DNA of 64,000 nt, from contig JAEWZY010000004.1 in NCBI GenBank assembly GCA_023394955.1, positions 223,230-287,229 of the forward strand, read 5' to 3'. This DNA is from Bacillota bacterium. Lineage in GTDB: Bacteria; Bacillota; UBA4882; UBA8346. This document shows, in pieces, positions 25,373 through 34,385 of this stretch (position 1 is the first letter of the stretch; every line of letters starts with the position of its first letter). Position numbers and translations under genes: made by a program. A model generated the notes under the pieces. That model made no database searches. It was not told where the DNA came from and saw nothing but the letters and a program-made list of their open reading frames with translations.

Positions 25373-26767
25373 ATGATCAAGTTTGGAGCATTATTGCCTC
25401 ACGCCCCGATAAGTGTGCCTGGAGTCGGTCAAACTGAAGATTTGGAACAATTAAAAAAAACCTCCAACGCAATGAGGCAAATCGACGGGATACTGGCCCA
25501 AGATCCTCCCGAGACTTTGGTGGTGTTCACCCCTCACGGCGCGGTCTATGCGGACGCCATCATTATTTATCGGGACCGGGTTTTAGCCGGAGGCTTGGAA
25601 CGTTTTGGTTTAAGCCGGAGATGGCAATGGGAAACCGACTTGGATTTAGTTAAGAAGATCGCTGAATTGGGAGGTAAAACAGGCTTACCGATTTTTCCAA
25701 TGGATTATACGGAAGCATCTCGGGGACGTTTTGATGAAGGGTTGGATCATGGGGTGTTGGTGCCTTTATCTTTTTTTGATCCCGCTTGGGCTTCCCGAGT
25801 TAAGCTGGTTGTGATCCCCTTGAGTTATCTTTCTTTAGAAGAACTATATCAATTTGGGAAGGTAGTCCAAGAAGCGGCGGTTGGAATAGGCCGAGAGGTG
25901 GCGGTGATCGCCAGCGGCGATCTGTCACACTGTCTGAAGCCCGGCGCCCCGGCCCCTTATGAACCGCGGGGGGCGGAATTTGATCATAAATTAGTGGAGC
26001 TAATCAATGAAGGAACAGTAGAACCCTTTTTTGAGTTGGACCCGGTATTGTTGGAAAAGGCGGCCGAATGCGGTTTCCGAAGTTTGATTATGCTCCTGGG
26101 CGCTATGGACGGTATCAAGTTTGAAAGCAAAGTCCTTAGTTATCAGGGGCCTTTCGGGGTCGGGTATGCGGTGGCTTCTTTTCATCCCAAAGGGGAGCGG
26201 CAGAGTATATTGGAAACCTTATTTCAAGCGCGGGATGCTGAAGTTCAATCCAGGCGGGCTGAGGAAAGTCCCTTGGTAAAATATGCCCGTCAGGTAGTGG
26301 AAAGTTTCGTTAAAGGCGAGAAGTTAAGGGAAGCTAATGATTTAAACGAATACCTCCGGGAGCGGGCCGGCGCTTTCGTCTCCATTAAAAAATTCGGTCA
26401 GCTCCGGGGGTGTATCGGTACTACCGGACCTACTCAACCCGATATTTTGCGGGAAGTTAAACAAAACGCAATCTCCGCGGCGACAAGGGATCCGCGGTTT
26501 GATCCGGTGTCAGTCGATGAATTGGATGATCTAGTATATAGCGTTGATATTTTGAAGCCGGCGGAACCAATCTCCGGAATAAATGAACTGGATCCCGAAC
26601 GTTATGGGGTAATTGTCAAAAGCGGCTATCGCACCGGTTTGCTATTGCCGAATTTGGAAGGGATTGAGACCGCAGCCGAACAGGTGTCGATAGCCCGGAA
26701 GAAGGCGGGGATTGGGTCTAATGAACCGGTAAAGCTGGAACGGTTCGAGGTAGTGAGGTATTTTTAG
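25373..26767 (+). CDS. AmmeMemoRadiSam system fusion: LigB/MEMO-like domain plus AMMECR1 domain
   Basis: 464 residues from the ATG at 25373 (GAAAGGAG eight bases upstream). Residues 1 to about 265 belong to the LigB/MEMO fold: LLPHAPISVPGVG at the start carries a metal-site His, and DHGVLVPLSFF and IASGDLSHCLKP carry further ligands. From about residue 300 a full AMMECR1 domain follows: GAFVSIKKFGQLRGCIGTTG, then NAISAATRDPRF and YSVDILKP. These two modules and a radical SAM enzyme, here the next gene, form the widespread AmmeMemoRadiSam set. I know of no settled function for it. The fusion suggests that the two domains act in a fixed ratio. Confidence 0.93.
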   Translation: MIKFGALLPHAPISVPGVGQTEDLEQLKKTSNAMRQIDGILAQDPPETLVVFTPHGAVYADAIIIYRDRVLAGGLERFGLSRRWQWETDLDLVKKIAELGGKTGLPIFPMDYTEASRGRFDEGLDHGVLVPLSFFDPAWASRVKLVVIPLSYLSLEELYQFGKVVQEAAVGIGREVAVIASGDLSHCLKPGAPAPYEPRGAEFDHKLVELINEGTVEPFFELDPVLLEKAAECGFRSLIMLLGAMDGIKFESKVLSYQGPFGVGYAVASFHPKGERQSILETLFQARDAEVQSRRAEESPLVKYARQVVESFVKGEKLREANDLNEYLRERAGAFVSIKKFGQLRGCIGTTGPTQPDILREVKQNAISAATRDPRFDPVSVDELDDLVYSVDILKPAEPISGINELDPERYGVIVKSGYRTGLLLPNLEGIETAAEQVSIARKKAGIGSNEPVKLERFEVVRYF

Positions 26768-26851
26768 AATGTAAGAATATTTAAGCATGAGGCAAGTGAG
26801 ATGAGTATATAAATAGTCGTTCACCACGGCCGGGGCACGTGAAAGTATGAA

Positions 26852-26938
26852 AATGGACCATTTTTCACCATGAAGGACATGAAGTGAAAAGTGGCGTAGT
26901 CTTGGTTTTTCGTCATATCTTCCGTTCTTCATGGTTAA
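26852..26938. repeat. Intergenic imperfect palindromes, ATGAAGGAC type
   Basis: In the 213-base gap between the AMMECR1 fusion and the radical SAM gene, CCATTTTTCAC pairs with GTGAAAAGTGG (one mismatch) around CATGAAGGACATGAA. A second pair, CCATGAAGGAC and TTCCGTTCTTCATGG, sits further out. Short degenerate units of this kind recall intergenic dodecamer repeats of other genomes. The DNA differs from the heptamer family but has the same two-arm layout. Confidence 0.45.
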
Positions 26939-26980
26939 TAATAGTTTTGTGATGTATTTTTCTAGGAGACAAACAAAAGA

Positions 26981-27973
26981 ATGAAGGATTTGCATGAAGC
27001 CGATTGCTATGAATTATTGTCCGAAGGGGAGATCGTTTGTCGCCTATGCCCGCGACAGTGCCGCCTTGCTTCGGGCGGATCCGGTTTTTGTAAGGTTCGG
27101 ACTAACCAAGACGGTAAACTGTTCACCACCAATTACGGACAGATATCCAGTATCGGCTTGGACCCGATCGAGAAAAAACCTTTATACCATTATTATCCAG
27201 GCAAGCCAATCCTTTCGGTAGGCGCCATCGGTTGTAATTTGGCATGCCGTTTTTGTCAGAACTGGCAAATTTCCCGTGAAAAATCCGATACTCAAGCGAT
27301 GACCCCGGAAGGGTTGGTTGATTTGGCGGATAAGTTACGCCACCGGGAAGAGAATATCGGAGTGGCTTATACTTACTCGGAGCCCGGGGTCTGGTATGAA
27401 TTTCTCATGGATGCGATGCCGCTGGTCCGCGAAGCCGGTTTAAAAAATGTTTTGGTGACCAACGCTTACTTGGAGCCGGAACCTTGGAGCTCTTTGTTAA
27501 AATGGACCGACGCGGCTAATATTGACCTCAAGGGTTTTGACGACGCATATTACCACCGGCTTTGTATGGGCGAACTCAAACCGGTTTTAGATAACATCAA
27601 AGCAGCCGTTGGGAAAATTCATCTGGAACTGACCACCTTGATCTTACCCGGCGAGAATGACCGGCCGGAACACATCCGGAAGCTGGCCCAATGGATAGCT
27701 GCCCTTGACCCGGAGATACCGCTGCATCTTTCCAGGTACTATCCTAATTATCAAATGACAAATCCGGCGACTCCCGTTGAGACTATGGAGGAATCCTCGG
27801 CAATCGCCAAAGAGTTCTTAAAACATGTTTATTTGGGCAATGTCGGCCGGGTCAACCATACTTATTGTCCGGAATGCGGGTATCTAATTGCGGAAAGAGA
27901 CGGAACCAGGACACGAATATTTAACAAAAACATTTGCAGGGAATGTGGGAAGATGGTGAGAATTATTATTTAG
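26981..27973 (+). CDS. AmmeMemoRadiSam system radical SAM enzyme
   Basis: 330 residues. The radical SAM cluster motif CNLACRFC gives Cys85, Cys89 and Cys92 (CxxxCxxC). A Cys-rich N-terminal segment (CRLCPRQC at 20-27, GFCKVR at 36-40) and the following TTNYGQISSIGLDPIEKKPLYHYYPG are typical of this PflA-like subgroup. The C-terminus carries two more Cys pairs (CPECG and CRECG), probably a zinc ribbon. It follows the MEMO/AMMECR1 fusion on the same strand. The AmmeMemoRadiSam grouping is well known, but the substrate has not been established to my knowledge. Confidence 0.93.
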   Translation: MKDLHEADCYELLSEGEIVCRLCPRQCRLASGGSGFCKVRTNQDGKLFTTNYGQISSIGLDPIEKKPLYHYYPGKPILSVGAIGCNLACRFCQNWQISREKSDTQAMTPEGLVDLADKLRHREENIGVAYTYSEPGVWYEFLMDAMPLVREAGLKNVLVTNAYLEPEPWSSLLKWTDAANIDLKGFDDAYYHRLCMGELKPVLDNIKAAVGKIHLELTTLILPGENDRPEHIRKLAQWIAALDPEIPLHLSRYYPNYQMTNPATPVETMEESSAIAKEFLKHVYLGNVGRVNHTYCPECGYLIAERDGTRTRIFNKNICRECGKMVRIII

Positions 27974-28032
27974 TGTTTAAGGATTGATTAAAGATTACAG
28001 CTTTAGATATCGAGTCGGATCTGGAGGATCTT

Positions 28033-29679
28033 ATGAAAGTTACGATTGCCCAATTGAATCCTACGGTAGGTGATATTGAGGGTAATCTCCGGAGACTAAT
28101 TGAGATTTGGTCTGGTTTAAACGGTAAAACCGATTTACTGATCTTTCCCGAACTTTACATAGTGGGTTATCCTCCTCAAGATCTCTTGGAAAGGGTTTGG
28201 TTTATTGATAAAGTAAATCAGGCTGTCAATCGGTTAATCGAAGAGTCATCCCGTTATTGTGATACCGGGATCTTAGTCGGAGCCCCGTTGCCGACGGGAA
28301 GAGAGTATGGCAAAGGGCTAGCCAATACGGGAGTCTTAATTTACCAGGGGGCGAAAGTTTTTACCCAAGCCAAAACCTTACTCCCCACTTATGATGTGTT
28401 CGATGAAGCCCGGCATTTTGATCCCGCGCCGGAGGCGGGAGTGATCCGGTTTAAAGATGAAGTTCTTGGGATTTCCATTTGTGAAGACGCCTGGAATGAT
28501 CCGGACCTTTGGCCGGGGAGCAAGATCTATGAGACCGATCCGATTTCAGTTTTGATTGAACACGGCGCCACACTGTTACTTAATATTTCAGCGTCCCCTT
28601 TTCATTTGGGAAAAGAGGAACTCCGGTACCGGCTGATTCAAGATCATGCCCTAAAGCACCGGGTTCCTTTCGTCTTTGTAAACCAGGTCGGAGCTAATGA
28701 CGAGTTGATTTTTGACGGTGGGAGCATGGCCTTTGACAAGGAAGGCAATCCGATTCATGTGGCTCCTTATTTTAAGGAAGCCATCAAAACCGTGGATCTT
28801 AATAGTCCCGGTAGTTTGGGATTATTTCAACCCCGTCCGCGGATTGAATTGCTTTACTCCGCTTTAACCCTTGGAATTAAAGATTATCTAAGAAAATGCT
28901 CTTTCCAAAAAGCCGTAATTGGCCTTTCCGGGGGTATCGATTCCGCCTTGGCCTGTTGTTTGGCAGTGGATGCCCTCGGCAAAGAGAATGTTTTGGGGAT
29001 TTCGATGCCATCGCCTTATTCATCCGTAGGAAGCGTTGAGGATTCCAGGAAACTGGCGTGTAATCTAGGGATTGAATTCAAAGTTGTTCCGATTGATAAT
29101 ATTTTTAAGAGTTATTTAAATGCTGTAGCCGGCCATTTTATTAAGAAGGAAGCCGATACTACCGAAGAAAACATTCAGGCCAGGATCCGGGGGAACATTT
29201 TAATGGCTTTTTCAAACCAATATGGCTCACTAGCTCTTTCCACCGGAAACAAGAGCGAAATAGCGGTAGGATACTGTACGCTATATGGTGATATGAGCGG
29301 GGGACTGAGCGTCCTGTCCGATGTCCCCAAAACCATCGTCTATGAACTAGCCGAATATGTTAACGAAAAAGGAGAACGCATTCCAAAGGTAATAATTGGC
29401 AAAGCCCCTTCGGCGGAATTAAAACCGGACCAAAAGGATCAAGACACACTGCCTCCGTACCCGGTCTTGGATGGGATTCTCCAATATTATATTGAAGAAG
29501 GATATTCACTAGAAGAGATTATTGCTTTGAATTTCGATCCGGAGACCGTGGAGTGGGTGGCCCGCACTGTTGACCGGAATGAATATAAACGAAGACAAGC
29601 CGCGCCGGGTTTAAAAGTATCATCCAAAGCTTTCGGCGTTGGACGGAGAATGCCGGTAGCTAAAAAACTAGATTATTAA
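28033..29679 (+). CDS. nadE: Glutamine-dependent NAD+ synthetase
   Basis: 548 residues in two domains. The N-terminal nitrilase-type glutaminase has Glu40 (LIFPELYIVGYPP), a Lys in AKTLLPTYDVFDE and the nucleophile Cys in GISICEDAWND. The C-terminal ATP-pyrophosphatase domain has the P-loop GLSGGIDSALA, then STGNKSEIAVGY and PSAELKPDQKDQD. It converts deamido-NAD+ to NAD+ in the last step of NAD synthesis. GGAGG lies seven bases before the ATG. It is followed 31 bases later by a PRPP synthetase gene, and PRPP is also used in NAD synthesis, so the pairing makes metabolic sense. Confidence 0.96.
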   Translation: MKVTIAQLNPTVGDIEGNLRRLIEIWSGLNGKTDLLIFPELYIVGYPPQDLLERVWFIDKVNQAVNRLIEESSRYCDTGILVGAPLPTGREYGKGLANTGVLIYQGAKVFTQAKTLLPTYDVFDEARHFDPAPEAGVIRFKDEVLGISICEDAWNDPDLWPGSKIYETDPISVLIEHGATLLLNISASPFHLGKEELRYRLIQDHALKHRVPFVFVNQVGANDELIFDGGSMAFDKEGNPIHVAPYFKEAIKTVDLNSPGSLGLFQPRPRIELLYSALTLGIKDYLRKCSFQKAVIGLSGGIDSALACCLAVDALGKENVLGISMPSPYSSVGSVEDSRKLACNLGIEFKVVPIDNIFKSYLNAVAGHFIKKEADTTEENIQARIRGNILMAFSNQYGSLALSTGNKSEIAVGYCTLYGDMSGGLSVLSDVPKTIVYELAEYVNEKGERIPKVIIGKAPSAELKPDQKDQDTLPPYPVLDGILQYYIEEGYSLEEIIALNFDPETVEWVARTVDRNEYKRRQAAPGLKVSSKAFGVGRRMPVAKKLDY

Positions 29680-29710
29680 TCATAACAACAAGGATCAAGG
29701 AGGATTAATC

Positions 29711-30889
29711 GTGAGTCCTACGGAATGGAGAAGCCTTTATCAATTGAAAATGCCCTTTGCCCCTCTAGGCATCATTGCCCTGGAAGGAAGCAGAGAATTG
29801 GCTACTTTGATTGATGGGTACTTAACCAGACAAAGGGGAGAATTTTTAACCAAACATCAAAAAAGCGGATTGCCGGACGGATTTATTCGGGAATCATTTT
29901 TGATCAATTTCGACTGTTTCCGGTTTATGAATGGCGAAGGCAAGGCGGTCATTCATGAAACAGTCCGGGGACATGATATTTATATCCTGGCTGATGTGGG
30001 AAATTACAGCTGTAGATTTAAGATGTTCGGGATTGACTGCCCGATGAGCCCGGATGACCACTTTCAAGATATTAAAAGGGCCATCGCGGCCATTGGCGGC
30101 AGGGCGCGCCGGATCACAGTCATCATGCCGATGCTTTATAGCGGAAGGCAACATAAGCGGCAATCTCGTGAGTCCCTCGACTGCGCGGTAGCCCTCCAAG
30201 AGCTGGAGCGGCTCGGAGTGGACAACATCTTTACTTTTGACGCCCATGACACCCGGGTCCAAAACGCAATACCGTTAACGGGTTTTAACAACTTATACCC
30301 TACATATCAGATTATCAGAGCTTTACTTCAAAATGAAACCGATTTAGATATCGATAAGTCGAAGATGGTTGTAGTCAGCCCCGATGAAGGGGCAATGGGC
30401 CGCAGCATTTATTATGCCAGTATATTAGGTTTGAATGTCAACCTTTTTTACAAACAGCGCGATTATTCAACCATTGTTGATGGGAAAAATCCCATTGTGC
30501 AACATGAGTTTTTAGGGGATGATATCGCCGGAATGGATGTACTGATCGTTGATGACCTGATCGCCTCAGGCGAATCAATCCTGGATATCGCCAGGGAGTT
30601 GAAGCGGAGAAAGGCCAACCGGATTTACATCGCCGTGTCTTTTGCCTTATTTACCGAGGGATTGGAGGATTTTAACCGCGCTTATGAGGAAGGGATCATC
30701 ACCCGGGTTTACGATACGAATCTGACCTATCGAAACCCGGAGTTAATGAAAGCCCCCTGGTTTGTAAATGTGGATATGTCCGAATTCATCGCTTACTTAA
30801 TTGATATGCTCAATTACGACCAGTCGATCAGCCCCCTCTTCGATTCCAGCCGTAAGATCGGGGAGTTGCTTAAGAAATATCAGGGTTAG
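29711..30889 (+). CDS. Ribose-phosphate pyrophosphokinase, long divergent form
   Basis: 392 residues, about 75 longer than standard bacterial Prs. Key parts are present: MPMLYSGRQHKRQSRES corresponds to the ATP-binding region with the flexible loop, FTFDAHDTRVQNA to the catalytic neighbourhood, SPDEGAMGR to a ribose-5-phosphate site, and VLIVDDLIASGESI to the PRPP-binding loop. It makes PRPP from ribose 5-phosphate and ATP. The extra length is mostly N-terminal (about 60 residues) and a C-terminal extension. The usual D-L-H-A before the regulatory flexible loop reads D-A-H-D here. AAGGAGG precedes a GTG start. Confidence 0.88.
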   Translation: MSPTEWRSLYQLKMPFAPLGIIALEGSRELATLIDGYLTRQRGEFLTKHQKSGLPDGFIRESFLINFDCFRFMNGEGKAVIHETVRGHDIYILADVGNYSCRFKMFGIDCPMSPDDHFQDIKRAIAAIGGRARRITVIMPMLYSGRQHKRQSRESLDCAVALQELERLGVDNIFTFDAHDTRVQNAIPLTGFNNLYPTYQIIRALLQNETDLDIDKSKMVVVSPDEGAMGRSIYYASILGLNVNLFYKQRDYSTIVDGKNPIVQHEFLGDDIAGMDVLIVDDLIASGESILDIARELKRRKANRIYIAVSFALFTEGLEDFNRAYEEGIITRVYDTNLTYRNPELMKAPWFVNVDMSEFIAYLIDMLNYDQSISPLFDSSRKIGELLKKYQG

Positions 30890-30913
30890 GTCATTTCCGG
30901 ATGGCGGAGATAT

Positions 30914-31249
30914 TTAAATTAGCGTCGCCACAGCCAGCATCAGAATATGCCATGATTGATCCAGAACAACTTTTAACCAATCAATGTTGGTGTTGCCATT
31001 TACTTTGGCAGCCCAAAAATCGATAAAGGCGCGTTGATCCAAGATCACATGGCAAACAAAGATTAAACCGATTCCCCGCCAGGACAGGCCGCCGGCAATT
31101 AGAGCCAATAAGGCTATGATCGCGGTATAAATCGCCGCATGAGCGAGCAGCGGCAGTATTTCCTTGGCTTTGTTATCCGCCATCCATCGGGTTTGCAAGA
31201 TAAAATCCCCAATAAAATGACCAACCAATAACCAATCAAAAAGTTTCAT
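30914..31249 (-). CDS. DUF3307 family membrane protein
   Basis: 111 residues with three to four membrane helices. The start WLLVGHFIGDFILQTRWMADNK is the DUF3307 signature, with His and Asp in the first helix, followed by LLAHAAIYTAI and FVCHVILDQ, each with a His in a helix. The pattern of buried His and Asp residues suggests a metal or proton site, but function is not known. The stop faces the end of the PRPP synthetase gene (24 bases, convergent). Confidence 0.8.
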   Translation of the reverse strand: MKLFDWLLVGHFIGDFILQTRWMADNKAKEILPLLAHAAIYTAIIALLALIAGGLSWRGIGLIFVCHVILDQRAFIDFWAAKVNGNTNIDWLKVVLDQSWHILMLAVATLI

Positions 31250-31318
31250 TTTAACATCAACCTCATCTCATATACGATTCAATAAATTATTGGGAAATAA
31301 ATTGCAATTAACCGGCGT

Positions 31319-31831
31319 TTAAACCACCTCATCGAAGAATGGAATTTTATCAACGCCGGTTTCTTTTTCGACCACTAGTTCTTTATTGGAGGCGTTCAAT
31401 TTCTTCATTAAACCATTGACAAAAAGCATCATCAGTTTGATGCCTGCCTTAGGGTACATCCTGATATAACAGAAAAAGTCGTTGCGTTCGATGACCAATA
31501 CTTGGGATGTTTCCGCAGCGGAAACAGTGGCGGTCCTTTGACCGTCGTCAAAAATACCGGTCTCTCCAAAGAACTCTCCTTCGTTAATATGGGAGACTTG
31601 TATTTGTTTTTCGTTATCGCCGTTAATCGTAACATTCAACTTACCACTGATGAGAGCGTAAAATGAATAACTGGTTTCGCCTTGGATGATGATTTTTTCG
31701 TTAGGATAGTATTCATGAAAATGGGCGAATTTCAACAAGAACTTTTTTTCACTATCGTCTAGGTATTTAAAAATACTAATCTTATCAATCTTGTCTTGGA
31801 GATAGCTATCGAGCCAATCGATGATCCGCAA
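31319..31831 (-). CDS. Cyclic-nucleotide-binding domain protein without HTH
   Basis: 170 residues. A complete cNMP-binding beta barrel runs from about 40 to 140: IIIQGETSYSFYALISGKLNV, then EGEFFGETGIFDDGQRTATVSA, which matches the phosphate-binding cassette G-E-x-x-x-x-x-x-x-R-x-A-T. The Arg and the Gly-Glu pair needed for cyclic nucleotide binding are kept. A helix of about 30 residues follows and no DNA-binding domain is present, so this is not a CRP-type transcription factor. It may be a stand-alone sensor acting on a partner. There is no obvious operon partner: DUF3307 is the next gene on this strand, 69 bases away. Confidence 0.85.
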   Translation of the reverse strand: MRIIDWLDSYLQDKIDKISIFKYLDDSEKKFLLKFAHFHEYYPNEKIIIQGETSYSFYALISGKLNVTINGDNEKQIQVSHINEGEFFGETGIFDDGQRTATVSAAETSQVLVIERNDFFCYIRMYPKAGIKLMMLFVNGLMKKLNASNKELVVEKETGVDKIPFFDEVV

Positions 31832-32074
31832 AACATCTCACCTCTTAAAGGTTATTATAGCCGCTACTTTTAACAAGGTAAATTTCATAATAAACTAAGT
31901 TTTACAAATGGTTTGCAATAACAAGTAAAGATTCGAGCTGATCAGGGAATTTCCTTTAAAAAGAAAATAATATCTAATATCTCGAAATCTTATCGAAAAT
32001 CAGTTTAGAGATAATCCGGAATTTAAGAGGTTTTAAAATATGAGATTTACTCAAACAACAACAGGAGATTGGAT

Positions 32075-32737
32075 ATGAAAAAAGTTTTGAAACTATTGCT
32101 TCTTTTGCTTAGTGGTATTATCTTGATTTTATTTGCCGGTCTAAAGAGCAAATCCGGGGATATAAAAACAGATAGCGCCGAATATACGGTCCTGAAAGTG
32201 ATTGATGGAGATACGATCGAAGTTGAAAGGATTGGTAAAGTCCGGTACATTGGGGTCGATTCCCCGGAAACCAAACATCCTTCAAGAAGTCAGGAACCAT
32301 ACGGTCAGGAGGCTTTTGAGGCCAACCGGCGTCTGGTTGAGAATAAACGGGTAAAGTTGGAACCGGATGTTGGAGAACGCGATCGGTACGGGAGGATCTT
32401 AGCCTATGTTTATGTGGGCGATGTATTTGTAAACGCTTGGCTGGTAGCGAACGGATACGCTCAGGTGATGACGGTCCCTCCTAATGTTAAATACGCCGCT
32501 CTCTTTGTAAAGCTGGAACAGGATGCGAGAGGAACTGCTAAAGGCTTGTGGGGTATATCCGAAGTTCAGATCGGGAAGCCTGAAGAAGGTTATTGGTCAA
32601 GTTCCCGCTCGGATAAGTTTCATAGGCCGTCTTGCCGTTGGGCCCGGAAAATCAGTCCTCGTAATTTGGTTGTTTTTAAAAACCGGGAAGACCCTCTTAA
32701 AGCGGGTTATATTTCATGTAAGGAATGTAAACCGTAA
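32075..32737 (+). CDS. Secreted thermonuclease (SNase family) with C-terminal metal-binding tail
   Basis: About 220 residues starting at the ATG at 32075 with AGGAG upstream. A membrane-anchor or signal helix (LLLLLLSGIILILFAGL) is followed by the SNase domain: KVIDGDTIEV, RYIGVDSPET, and GERDRYGRILAYVYVGD with the catalytic Arg and Glu residues. After the nuclease a short tail has KFHRPSCRWARKI and later YISCKECKP, a Cys/His arrangement often found after this domain that probably binds zinc. It would cut nucleic acid outside the cell or at the membrane surface. Confidence 0.92.
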   Translation: MKKVLKLLLLLLSGIILILFAGLKSKSGDIKTDSAEYTVLKVIDGDTIEVERIGKVRYIGVDSPETKHPSRSQEPYGQEAFEANRRLVENKRVKLEPDVGERDRYGRILAYVYVGDVFVNAWLVANGYAQVMTVPPNVKYAALFVKLEQDARGTAKGLWGISEVQIGKPEEGYWSSSRSDKFHRPSCRWARKISPRNLVVFKNREDPLKAGYISCKECKP

Positions 32738-32848
32738 CTTATTATTTTATAGAATTATATTTAGGCATAAGGCGCGGGGCATGAGTGTGAAAGTAGGCTT
32801 TATTGCATATTCATTCTTTGATATGCCCTGGCAAGCCGAGGCGAAGGA

Positions 32849-34249
32849 CTATTCAGAAATGATCGCCGGATTGCCGAAATCATTTACCAGGTTATTAATC
32901 CATCGTTTCGATAAAAACCGTTTTAAACAAAGGACCATCTTGAATATTTCCTGTAAAGATATTAAAACAAAGACTCCCTCGACAGGGTAATTCCATACCG
33001 ACTGTCCTAAAATGGCTAACGGCATCCCGATTAGGTAGACCGCCACCAGATCCATGATCAGACAGAACATTATATCTCCGCCGCTGCGTAATATGCCTAC
33101 TACTGCTACCATATTGATGACGGTTGCCGGTAAAAACAGGGCATTCATCAACAATATCGCCTGCGACTGTTGGAATACAGACGCCGTTATTTTGTAAGGA
33201 GCTAAGATCAAGCCGTTACCCAGAGCCGTCAATATTCCCGTAAATATTCCGGTAATAGTGGTGATGATTAAGAACCGTTTGGAATAGAGAAAGGCTTTGG
33301 GTTCGTCGCCTGCTCCGATTTGATTGCCGACCATCACTAAACAAGCGCCGGCAATGCCGTTAAAGAGGACAAATAATAATTGGCGTGTGGTGGAGACTAT
33401 ATTAATCGAAGCTACAACTTCGGTCCCCATTCTGGCATAGATTACCATATAAAGGACCATTCCTAAAGCCCAAATTAAATCCTTGGCCACTACGATTCCG
33501 GTAGTACTAATGAAGCGTTTGGTCAAAAGGACGGAAATACGGAACATTTCCGCAGGTTTGGAGGCTAACCTATTGGGATGATGAAAGGAGGCCGCGAGTA
33601 AGACGGCGGTTTCAACCAAACGGGCGATTAAAGTAGCGATAGCGGCTCCGGCAACGCCCAATTGGGGCAGGCCAAAGTGACCGAAGATCAGGAGATAGTT
33701 CAAAACAGTATTGATGACAATCGCAATTAAATTGACCCGCATGGGAAGTTTGACCTCTCCGATACTGCGAAGCACTGCGGCATAACAAGCGGTGATGGCG
33801 GTCATCGGATAAGTAAATGAAGTGATTCGTAAATATTCCGCGCCCAGCTCGATTACGGACCGATCTTGGGAGAAAAGTCTCAGTATTGCCTGGGAATTAA
33901 AGACGCTTATTAAAAAGAATAATAGAGATGCTCCGCCGCTAATCATTAAACCTAACCCTAGAATTCTCCGGGTATTAGGCAGATCTTTTTTCCCCCAGAA
34001 CTGGGCGGCGAAGATCGAAGCGCCGCCGCTGATTCCCAGCAGAAAGAGGAGGAGTAGAAAATAGACTTGGTTGGCAAGGCCGCCGGCAGCCAATTCAATC
34101 GTTCCCAATTGGCCGACCATGATATTATCGACCAGATTTAACGAAGCGGAGATAAAATATTGGACAGTTATGGGTAGCGCCAATTTAAAGAATGATTTAT
34201 AAAAATCCTGATCGGCCAAGAGATAACGGATCACTGAAATAGCTCCCAT
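32849..34249 (-). CDS. MATE family multidrug/metabolite exporter
   Basis: 466 residues with 12 membrane helices in two similar halves. The N-terminal QYFISASLNLVDNIMVGQLG and the helix 2 segment AAGGLANQVYF are typical of the NorM/DinF-type MATE family, with ISGGASIFAAQFWGKKD after it. It probably exports cationic compounds with Na+ or H+. The 111 bases between the nuclease stop and this gene's stop carry a GGCATAAGGC-like stretch (about 32761-32795). The gene's 5' side is a two-arm repeat element. Confidence 0.9.
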   Translation of the reverse strand: MGAISVIRYLLADQDFYKSFFKLALPITVQYFISASLNLVDNIMVGQLGTIELAAGGLANQVYFLLLLFLLGISGGASIFAAQFWGKKDLPNTRRILGLGLMISGGASLLFFLISVFNSQAILRLFSQDRSVIELGAEYLRITSFTYPMTAITACYAAVLRSIGEVKLPMRVNLIAIVINTVLNYLLIFGHFGLPQLGVAGAAIATLIARLVETAVLLAASFHHPNRLASKPAEMFRISVLLTKRFISTTGIVVAKDLIWALGMVLYMVIYARMGTEVVASINIVSTTRQLLFVLFNGIAGACLVMVGNQIGAGDEPKAFLYSKRFLIITTITGIFTGILTALGNGLILAPYKITASVFQQSQAILLMNALFLPATVINMVAVVGILRSGGDIMFCLIMDLVAVYLIGMPLAILGQSVWNYPVEGVFVLISLQEIFKMVLCLKRFLSKRWINNLVNDFGNPAIISE

Positions 34250-34253
34250 TTAA

Positions 34254-34385
34254 ACAGTCTAAAGTCTAAAGTTCTAAAATTCTAAAGTCATTCAAAGTCA
34301 TAATTAAAAGTACGGTTTTAAATTCCTGATTTAAGGCTTTACTTTTGACCGATGACTTTCAACATTTGACTTTAAACTTTCAACA
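34254..34385. repeat. Degenerate heptamer element, GACTTT type, two inverted arms
   Basis: The left arm (34257-34302) has five or six imperfect AAAGTCT/AAAGTTCT units. The right arm (about 34333-34385) has TTTGAC/GACTTTC/ACTTTC units in the complementary sense. The element starts four bases after the MATE start codon's end and runs about 14 bases into the 3' end of the neighbouring TIM-barrel-like gene, so it contributes that protein's last four residues. Confidence 0.75.

Noticed and set aside
32523..32990. 155-codon open frame across the end of the nuclease gene
   Set aside because: It overlaps the SNase gene in another frame and the MATE gene end on the other strand, and its sequence shows no domain.
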